A stretch of DNA of 64,000 bases from AG2 sp036493735 (lineage in GTDB: Bacteria; Gemmatimonadota; Gemmatimonadetes; Gemmatimonadales; Gemmatimonadaceae): NCBI GenBank assembly GCA_036493735.1, contig DASXPH010000091.1, positions 82,074 through 146,073 on the forward strand. The letters are read 5' to 3'. Under the pieces are notes generated by a model, which saw only the letters and a program-made list of their open reading frames with translations, made no database searches and was not told the DNA's origin. This document shows, piece by piece, positions 58,618 to 64,000 of the stretch (position 1 is the stretch's first letter; the number at the start of each line of letters is the position of its first letter). The translations under genes and the position numbers were made by a program.

Positions 58618-58642
58618 TGTGGCTCGCGAGGATCCACCGAAG

Positions 58643-59266
58643 ATGAAGCGTTCAGACAAAGACCCCGCGCGTCGCCCGACAGGTGAACAGGGCGAAGCGA
58701 TGACAGACGATTTCGTTCCTGCGACGCGAGACGACGGCGGCGAAGAGGCTGACGCCGTCGAGGAGCAAGGTGCAGCGCCGGCGTCCGGCGACGAGGCAGC
58801 CAGCGGCGCGGAAGCCGACCAGAAAGAGCGCGTGCTCGCTGAGCAGCAGGACAAGTATCTGCGGCTCGCCGCGGAGTACGACAATTACCGCAAGCGCTCC
58901 GTGCGCGAACGGCAGGAAGCCTCTATGCGCGGGCAAGCCGACCTGCTACGCGGAATACTGGATGCACTCGACGATCTTTCGCGCTTCGCGCATGTCGATC
59001 CGTCGACGACCGACACGAAGACCGTCGTCGACGGCGCCGCGCTGGTCGAGCGCAAGTTGCTCAAGACGCTCACGGCGATCGGTCTCGAGATCGTCAACCC
59101 GATCGATCAGACCTTCGATCCGTCGCTGATGGAGGCTGTCGCGACGGAGCCCGCACTATCATCCGAAGACGATCACGTCGTCGCCAAGGTCTACCAGCAG
59201 GGCTATTTGTTCAATGGTCAGCTGCTCCGCCCGGCGCGCGTGGTCGTGAAGCAGTGGAACAGCTGA
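58643..59266 (+). CDS. grpE: nucleotide exchange factor GrpE
   Basis: 207 aa from ATG 58643; GTG 58619 and ATG 58700 are alternatives because the N-terminal 55 residues are disordered and acidic, as often in GrpE. The core begins RVLAEQQDKYLRLAAEYDNYRKR, the long coiled-coil helix with the family hallmark AEYDNYRKR, and ends with the beta domain VVAKVYQQGYLFNGQLLRPARVVV. It releases ADP from DnaK. dnaJ follows after 16 nt; dnaK is not in this window. Confidence 0.95.
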   Translation: MKRSDKDPARRPTGEQGEAMTDDFVPATRDDGGEEADAVEEQGAAPASGDEAASGAEADQKERVLAEQQDKYLRLAAEYDNYRKRSVRERQEASMRGQADLLRGILDALDDLSRFAHVDPSTTDTKTVVDGAALVERKLLKTLTAIGLEIVNPIDQTFDPSLMEAVATEPALSSEDDHVVAKVYQQGYLFNGQLLRPARVVVKQWNS

Positions 59267-59282
59267 GGACGCACTGAGCGCC

Positions 59283-60422
59283 ATGGCGCAGAACAAAGAC
59301 TTCTACGCGGTTCTTGGCGTCTCCGCATCGGCGACTCAGGACGACATCAAGAAGCAGTATCGAAAGCTCGCGGCTCGCTATCACCCGGATAAGAATCCGA
59401 ACGATCCGAAGGCGGCAGATCGTTTCAAGGAGATCTCCGAGGCCTATCAGGTTCTCGGCGACGCGGACCGACGCAAGCAATACGATCAGATGCGGCAGCT
59501 TGGCGCGTTCGGCGGCTTCGGCGCCGGCAGCCGCTCCGGGCCACGACCTGGCGCCGGCGCGCCTGGAGCAGGCGGTGCCGCCGGCGGCAATTTCCGATTC
59601 GAGGACTTCGACATCGGAGGCCTCGGTGGTCTCGGCGACATTTTCAGCTCGATGTTCGGCGGCAGTACCGGCGGTCAGCGCGCTCGAACCCGAGGGCCCG
59701 AACGCGGACAGGACGTCGAGATACAGCTGGAGGTTCCATTCCGAGTCGCCGCGTTGGGCGGAAAGGTGCCCGTGGAGCTCGAGGTCAATGAGGAGTGCCC
59801 CACCTGTCACGGTTCGGGCGCCGCACCCGGAGCCAAGCTTCAGACCTGTCCAGAGTGCAGCGGCCGCGGTACGATATCCTTCGGGCAGGGTGGATTTGCC
59901 GTGCAGCGTCCCTGTCCGATGTGCCTTGGCCGTGGTCAGGTGCCGACGGAGCGATGTCCCACCTGCAACGGCGCTGGCGAAGTACGCACGCGTAAGAAAG
60001 TTCTCATCACGGTGCCGGCGGGTACCGACACTGGCTCGCGCATTCGCCTGAAGGGTCAGGGTGGTCGTGGCCAGCACAATGGAACGCCGGGTGATCTCGT
60101 CATCAGCTTTCAAGTGGAAACCGACCGCTTCTTCCGACGCGAAGGGCTCGATGTCATTGCTCCCGTGCCGATCAACATCGCGCAGGCGACGCTCGGCTCG
60201 CGAATCAGTGTGCGCACCATCGACGGCAAGCGTGTCGCGATCCGAATACCTGCCGGTACGGCGAACGGCAAGCGTTTTCGGGTTCGCGGCCAGGGTATCG
60301 AGAAGGATGGCGCCAAGGGAGATCTGATCGTGCAGGTGGATGTGCAGGTGCCCGAGAAGCTGACGGAAGAACAGGAGCGGGCTATGAAGGAGTTCGCCGA
60401 GGCTGGTGGGCTGAAGTATTGA
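59283..60422 (+). CDS. dnaJ: chaperone DnaJ
   Basis: 379 aa, class A J-protein. J-domain with HPD at 34-36 (YRKLAARYHPDKNPND), a Gly/Phe-rich linker (GGFGAGSRSGPRPGAGA) that contains extra Gly-Ala-Pro, four zinc-binding CxxCxGxG repeats (CPTCHGSG, CPECSGRG, CPMCLGRG, CPTCNGAG), and the C-terminal substrate domains (RIRLKGQGGRGQHNGTPGDL, VQVPEKLTEEQERAMKEF). It stimulates DnaK ATPase and binds unfolded chains. The N-terminus KDFYAVLGVSASA is typical. Cotranscribed with grpE. Confidence 0.96.
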   Translation: MAQNKDFYAVLGVSASATQDDIKKQYRKLAARYHPDKNPNDPKAADRFKEISEAYQVLGDADRRKQYDQMRQLGAFGGFGAGSRSGPRPGAGAPGAGGAAGGNFRFEDFDIGGLGGLGDIFSSMFGGSTGGQRARTRGPERGQDVEIQLEVPFRVAALGGKVPVELEVNEECPTCHGSGAAPGAKLQTCPECSGRGTISFGQGGFAVQRPCPMCLGRGQVPTERCPTCNGAGEVRTRKKVLITVPAGTDTGSRIRLKGQGGRGQHNGTPGDLVISFQVETDRFFRREGLDVIAPVPINIAQATLGSRISVRTIDGKRVAIRIPAGTANGKRFRVRGQGIEKDGAKGDLIVQVDVQVPEKLTEEQERAMKEFAEAGGLKY

Positions 60423-60432
60423 GAGGCGGCAG

Positions 60433-60741
60433 ATGCCAGATTCAATCACGCACCACGCGAGCGGCGCGCTCGACTTCAAGGACGTCAACGGCATTCGTTG
60501 GACAGTCTCCGAGATTGCGCGTCTCGACTTCTCGGAGCGACTGATGGCGATGCTACCGCACCCGGAGCGACGGCAGGGCTGGCTGCTGTTCGAGTCCGAA
60601 GCAGGGGAGCGGCGGCGGTTCACGCCGATACCTGACGACTGGCGCGCGATGTCCACCTCGACGCTCGAGAGTTGTCTTCAGCACGCCGTGTGGTACAACG
60701 ACGCCGAGCACCGGCGGCGCGAAGATCGCGAGGAGCCCTAG
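60433..60741 (+). CDS. conserved hypothetical protein, 102 aa
   Basis: No signal peptide or membrane segment. A compact alpha/beta sequence with two Trp-rich stretches (FKDVNGIRWTVSEIARL, RRQGWLLFESEAGERRRFTP, DDWRAMSTSTLESCLQHAVW). It starts 10 nt after dnaJ and overlaps the convergent mnmA stop by 4 nt. I do not know the family; its position behind grpE-dnaJ suggests it may be expressed with the heat-shock operon. Confidence 0.6.
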   Translation: MPDSITHHASGALDFKDVNGIRWTVSEIARLDFSERLMAMLPHPERRQGWLLFESEAGERRRFTPIPDDWRAMSTSTLESCLQHAVWYNDAEHRRREDREEP

Positions 60742-61838
60742 GCGGCCAGTATCGGCAGCGAGGCGCGGGCGCGGCGTGAGGCCTCGATGATCCCGCCGCC
60801 GATTACCCGCGTTCCATCGTAAAGCACCAACGACTGTCCGGGCGTGATCGCCGCCACCGGTTCGTCGAGCGCCAGCTCCAGCTCGTTAGGCGTGATACGA
60901 ACCACTTCCGCCGCGGCGGCGGCAGCACGGTGCCGAACCTGCACCGACAGCTGCGATCCGACCGCCGGCGGCTCGGTGAGCCAGTTGAGCTCTCGCGCGA
61001 CGACGCCGCGGCCGAGGAGCTCGGCGCGGGGACCGATCACCACCGCCCGCTGGTCCGGTCGAATGTCCACGACGTACATCGGCTCGCGGAATCCACCCGG
61101 CAGACCGCGGCGCTGACCGATCGTGTATCGCGCATAACCCGAGTGCGTACCGATGCGAGTTCCATCGGAGAGCAGCAGCGGTCCAGTCGAAAGCGCCGGC
61201 GCGTCGTCACCCAACCGCTGTCGCAGGATCTTCGTGTGATCGCCGTCCGGGACGAAGCAGATGTCCTGGCTCTCCGTCTTTTCGGCGACGACCTCGAGGC
61301 CGAGGCGATGCGCGACGGCGCGGGTCTCCGCCTTGGTGCGGTCCCCGACGGGCAGCAGCATGCGCCTAACGACCTCGCGATCGATGCCCCACAAGAAGTA
61401 CGACTGGTCCTTCCGCGGATCCAGGCCGCGGTGCATCACGCCGTCGACGATCCGCGCGTAATGGCCAGTCGCGATCCATTGCGCGTCGATGCCGTCTGCC
61501 TTGCGGAGGAGGTCGCGGAACTTCGTGAAGGTGTTGCAGCGGACGCACGGGATCGGCGTCCGGCCGCGCGCGTACTCGTCCACGAAATTGGCAACGACGT
61601 CGCGCCCGAACGCGCTCTCGAGGTTGAGGACGTAGTGCGGCACGCCGAGCTGCTGGCAAACGCGCCGGGCGTCGTTGATCGAGTCGAGCGAACAGCAGGG
61701 CCGGTCGGGCACGTCGTCGCCGTAGCAGAAGAGCTTCATCGTCGCGCCCACGACATCGTAGCCCTGCTCGACGAGCAGCGCCGCGGCTACGGACGAATCG
61801 ACTCCGCCCGACATCGCCACCAGAACCCGCTCCCTCAT
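60738..61838 (-). CDS. mnmA: tRNA 2-thiouridine synthase MnmA
   Basis: 366 aa from ATG 61838. PP-loop ATPase motif VAMSGGVDSSVAAALL at the N-terminus, catalytic Cys candidates in IPCVRCNTFTKF and in SQDICFVPDGDH, and the typical ATGHYARIV and GQRRGLPGG segments. It thiolates U34 of Glu, Gln and Lys tRNAs. Between LDSINDA and the PP-loop is RPCCSLDS with two extra Cys, seen in a subgroup of MnmA proteins. The gene follows the cysteine desulfurase by 2 nt on the same strand, so the sulfur donor is probably its operon partner. Confidence 0.94.
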   Translation of the reverse strand: MRERVLVAMSGGVDSSVAAALLVEQGYDVVGATMKLFCYGDDVPDRPCCSLDSINDARRVCQQLGVPHYVLNLESAFGRDVVANFVDEYARGRTPIPCVRCNTFTKFRDLLRKADGIDAQWIATGHYARIVDGVMHRGLDPRKDQSYFLWGIDREVVRRMLLPVGDRTKAETRAVAHRLGLEVVAEKTESQDICFVPDGDHTKILRQRLGDDAPALSTGPLLLSDGTRIGTHSGYARYTIGQRRGLPGGFREPMYVVDIRPDQRAVVIGPRAELLGRGVVARELNWLTEPPAVGSQLSVQVRHRAAAAAAEVVRITPNELELALDEPVAAITPGQSLVLYDGTRVIGGGIIEASRRARASLPILAA

Positions 61839-61840
61839 CG

Positions 61841-63022
61841 TTAGGCCCCGACAGCCTGAGCGCGAGGAATCGGAGGAAGACCTCGCGCCTTTCGAACGAG
61901 GGCGGGGAACACCTCGGCGACACGCTCGATGCCCCCCTTCGTCGTGAGGCTTCCGAGGCTCATTCGGATCGCCGCATTCGCGATATCGGCGCGAATGCCA
62001 CACGCCGTGAGCACGTGGGATGGCGTCACACTTCCGCTCTGACACGCCGAGCCGGCGGAGCACGCGATGCCCTGAAGATCGAGCGCCATCAGCAGCGACT
62101 CACTGTCGGTTCCCGGTACGGAGACGCTCAGGATATGCGGGGCGCGGCGTGCGTTGCGCCCGTGGATGATCGCGTCGGGAACGGACGCGAGAATCGCCTG
62201 CTCCAGCTGGTCGCGCATCGTCGTCAGGCGCCGGCCCTCTTCGTCACGCTCGGCCAGCGTCAGCTCGGCGGCACGGGCGAGACCAACGGCGGCGGCGACA
62301 TTCTCCGTGCCCGGGCGGCGCCCGCGATCCTGCGTCCCGCCGTGGAAGAGCGGCTCGATGATCGTGCCGCGGCGAACGAAAATCGCGCCGCAGCCCTTCG
62401 GCGCGCCGATCTTGTGGCCCGAGATCGAGAGGATGTCGAACGGCACGGCGCAGGCATCGATTGCCACCTTGCCGAACGCCTGCACGGCATCGGTGTGAAA
62501 GAGCACCCCGCGCGCATGCGCGATTCCGGCGAGCTGCTCGATCGGCTGGATCGTGCCGACCTCGTTGTTCACCCACATCACCGACGCGATGGCGACGTCG
62601 CTGTCCGCGAGCTGGTCGAAGGAGCTCTGGTCGACCGTGCAGTCGCCCGTCATCGCACAGAGGCGCTCCTCGGCTCCCTCCTTACCGGCCTGGTGCACGG
62701 CTGCGAGCACGGCCTTGTGCTCGATAGGCGTGCTGACGACGGCGTTCCGTCCCTGGGCACGGCGCGCACGCCAGGCACCCAGCACAGCCAGATTGTCGGA
62801 CTCCGTACCGCCAGAGGTGAAACAGATCTCGTCCGCACGCGCGCCAAGACAGGCCGCGACCCGCTCTCTCGCCTCGTCCAGCGCGACACGCGCCTCGCGC
62901 CCCCAACGATGGAGGCTAGAGGGATTGCCGAAGCGAGGACCAAAAAAGGGTTCCATCGCCTCGCGCACCTCGGGTCGAACGGGCGTCGTCGCCGCGTGGT
63001 CGAGATAGATAGGCTCTGGCAT
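61841..63022 (-). CDS. cysteine desulfurase, IscS/NifS-like
   Basis: 393 aa. PLP enzyme with YLDHAATTPVRPEV at the N-terminus, CFTSGGTESDNLAVLGA, the His in IEHKAVL, PLP-binding Lys in SISGHKIGAPKG, and the sulfur-carrying Cys in ACSAGSACQSG. Length and motifs fit class I desulfurases. Directly upstream of mnmA on the minus strand, it resembles dedicated MnmA sulfur donors such as YrvO of Bacillus. No iscU, iscA or other Fe-S genes lie in the window, so a tRNA-thiolation role is more likely than general Fe-S assembly, but both are possible. The stop codon lies in the CGTTAGGC motif. Confidence 0.93.
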   Translation of the reverse strand: MPEPIYLDHAATTPVRPEVREAMEPFFGPRFGNPSSLHRWGREARVALDEARERVAACLGARADEICFTSGGTESDNLAVLGAWRARRAQGRNAVVSTPIEHKAVLAAVHQAGKEGAEERLCAMTGDCTVDQSSFDQLADSDVAIASVMWVNNEVGTIQPIEQLAGIAHARGVLFHTDAVQAFGKVAIDACAVPFDILSISGHKIGAPKGCGAIFVRRGTIIEPLFHGGTQDRGRRPGTENVAAAVGLARAAELTLAERDEEGRRLTTMRDQLEQAILASVPDAIIHGRNARRAPHILSVSVPGTDSESLLMALDLQGIACSAGSACQSGSVTPSHVLTACGIRADIANAAIRMSLGSLTTKGGIERVAEVFPALVRKARGLPPIPRAQAVGA

Positions 63023-63112
63023 TTCAAGAATATACCGTAGTGAACGATTCTTTTCAGCGTGGGTACGAAGGCTGTCAACGTGGGTATGATGGCTATGTCG
63101 AGGGACGCAACC

Positions 63113-63895
63113 ATGCGATGCTTCCAGCCACTCACGCTCCTCGTAGCGCTCTTGTACGCGCTGGGTAGTGCTGGGGCACAGAAGACGCCCGATCGGCCGC
63201 CGATCGATCTTTCGCCGCCGCCTCCGCCGGAGCCGCCGAGCAAGGGAGATCCTTTTTCCGGATCAATTGTTGGTGACTGGGCCTTTCCGGTTGGGGCGTT
63301 CCGTCAGCACGAGGATGGCGGCGGTGGGTTCTACGTGGACGGCGCCTACGCGCTGGATCGCGCGCGTCACCTTGCCCTCCGCGTGGACGGCGGATTTCTG
63401 ATGTACGGCTACGTAAGTCACGACCTCGCCGTCCCCGAGTACGACGACATCGGCAATTTCCTCGGCTATCAGAACGTCTCGTACGCCGTGCGCCAGCATC
63501 AGATGTACTCGCTGGACATCGGACCGGAGATCACTGCGCTGAGTGGCAACGTGCGCCCCTATGCGTTCGCGACCGCGGGCGTCTCGTACTTCTACAGCAG
63601 CGTCAACCTGCGGCCACCGCAGTACGCGGGAGATGACGGCATCGATCGCACCGTCTTGAGCTCGGGCAATCTCGCCTGGAGTACGGGCGTGGGGCTGCGG
63701 ATCGGCGGCCAGAATCCGCGCTCAGGCTCGTTCGACGTAGGCATTCGCTTTCGCCGCAACGCGCGCGCGCATTACGTGAACGACAGCTCGCTGAGTACCC
63801 TCTCAGATGGCACCGTCGTGGCGACACCGTACTACGGCTCAGCGAACATGCTGCAGGTGTACGCAGGGTTCTGGGTGGGACCGAACAGGCGGTAG
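63113..63895 (+). CDS. outer-membrane beta-barrel-like protein, 260 aa
   Basis: From ATG 63113 with signal peptide RCFQPLTLLVALLYALGSAGAQ. A proline-rich stretch (DRPPIDLSPPPPPEPPSKGD) is followed by alternating, aromatic-rich beta segments (GAYALDRARHLALRVDGGFLMY, YAVRQHQMYSLDIGPEITAL, VRPYAFATAGVSYFYSSVNL, GSFDVGIRFRRNARAHYV) ending MLQVYAGFWVGPNRR. The layout is that of an eight-stranded OmpA/OMP_b-brl-like barrel. Six upstream in-frame Met codons (from 63059) precede a start without signal character. Divergent from the desulfurase gene across 90 nt. Confidence 0.72.
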   Translation: MRCFQPLTLLVALLYALGSAGAQKTPDRPPIDLSPPPPPEPPSKGDPFSGSIVGDWAFPVGAFRQHEDGGGGFYVDGAYALDRARHLALRVDGGFLMYGYVSHDLAVPEYDDIGNFLGYQNVSYAVRQHQMYSLDIGPEITALSGNVRPYAFATAGVSYFYSSVNLRPPQYAGDDGIDRTVLSSGNLAWSTGVGLRIGGQNPRSGSFDVGIRFRRNARAHYVNDSSLSTLSDGTVVATPYYGSANMLQVYAGFWVGPNRR

Positions 63896-64000
63896 CGGGA
63901 TGCGGGATGCGGACTCCTGATCGGGCGAGAGGCGAAGGAGCAAGCGCGCAGCGCTTGCGACTCCATATGGATTCGCTCCGAGCGAAGCGAGGAGCGCAGC
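63896..64000. repeat. microrepeat and GAGCGAAGCGAGGAG tail after the last gene
   Basis: GCGGGATGCGGGATGCGG directly follows the stop, then a GCGCGCAGCGCTTGC palindrome-like stretch and GATTCGCTCCGAGCGAAGCG, which resembles the repeat at 11339-11373. No gene seen before the window ends. Confidence 0.5.

Noticed and set aside
58550..58640. CIRCE element upstream of grpE
   Set aside because: The inverted repeat differs from TTAGCACTC-N9-GAGTGCTAA in sequence and spacing.
59211..60656. Antisense reading frame of 481 aa opposite dnaJ
   Set aside because: Produced by the high GC content and the strong dnaJ coding pattern; no recognisable domain.

Overview
The window is high-GC bacterial chromosome with no sign of mobile elements: no transposase, integrase, phage gene, CRISPR array, rRNA or tRNA was recognised. 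The gene content points to a soil-type member of the Gemmatimonadota. The pointers are many secreted beta-propeller and hydrolase proteins, a SusC/SusD pair in a high-GC genome, FG-GAP/ASPIC_UnbV proteins, an MglB/MglA pair, and DnaX-YbaB-RecR preceded by a small SRP RNA. The taxon is inferred from family content, not from a marker-gene search.

Layout. 1-2.9 kb: 3'-truncated HrpB helicase, a small conserved protein and a degenerate receiver-like protein. 2.9-24.7 kb: envelope and secreted hydrolases (type B carboxylesterase, M14 carboxypeptidase, tricorn-like S41 protease, sortilin-like propeller protein, GT39 glycosyltransferase divergent from a GH3 glycosidase) and a coupled esterase / SnoaL-like / FG-GAP-ASPIC operon. 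24.7-33.9 kb: a plug-only TonB-type protein divergent from a SusC/SusD operon with a good promoter and terminator, then a lipoprotein, a DUF4097-type protein and a PQQ-type sugar dehydrogenase. 34.0-40.5 kb: a central-carbon block (transaldolase, pyruvate kinase, PhnP-like hydrolase, glucose-6-phosphate isomerase, class II aldolase). 40.5-44.7 kb: a stripped sensor kinase with an NtrC-family regulator, then YtxH and BrkB membrane proteins. 44.9-51.8 kb: a compact operon of SPFH/zinc-ribbon protein, AdoMet decarboxylase, two zinc-ribbon DUF4178 proteins, a small membrane protein, DUF350, a membrane-fused spermidine synthase and a Tat-exported FAD amine-oxidase-like protein. 51.9-63.0 kb: housekeeping genes (SRP RNA, dnaX, ybaB, recR, mglB/mglA, pgsA, cinA, grpE, dnaJ, and iscS-mnmA on the other strand). 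The last gene encodes an outer-membrane beta-barrel-like protein.

The most unusual features are at the DNA level. (1) The 8-mer CGTTAGGC / GCCTAACG occurs about forty times on both strands, in all reading frames, between genes and inside stop codons, but is absent from two long housekeeping stretches. (2) Many intergenic spacers are built of short degenerate tandem units, a different unit in each spacer, often followed by their own reverse complement so that the spacer can fold into one long imperfect hairpin. (3) At two gene ends the last codons plus stop are duplicated in inverted orientation right after the gene, giving perfect palindromes of 57 and 39 nt.

The best candidate for a functional system is the polyamine/DUF4178/DUF350/SPFH operon at 44.9-51.8 kb. 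Related neighbourhoods are known in other bacteria, but their biochemistry is largely unexplained.
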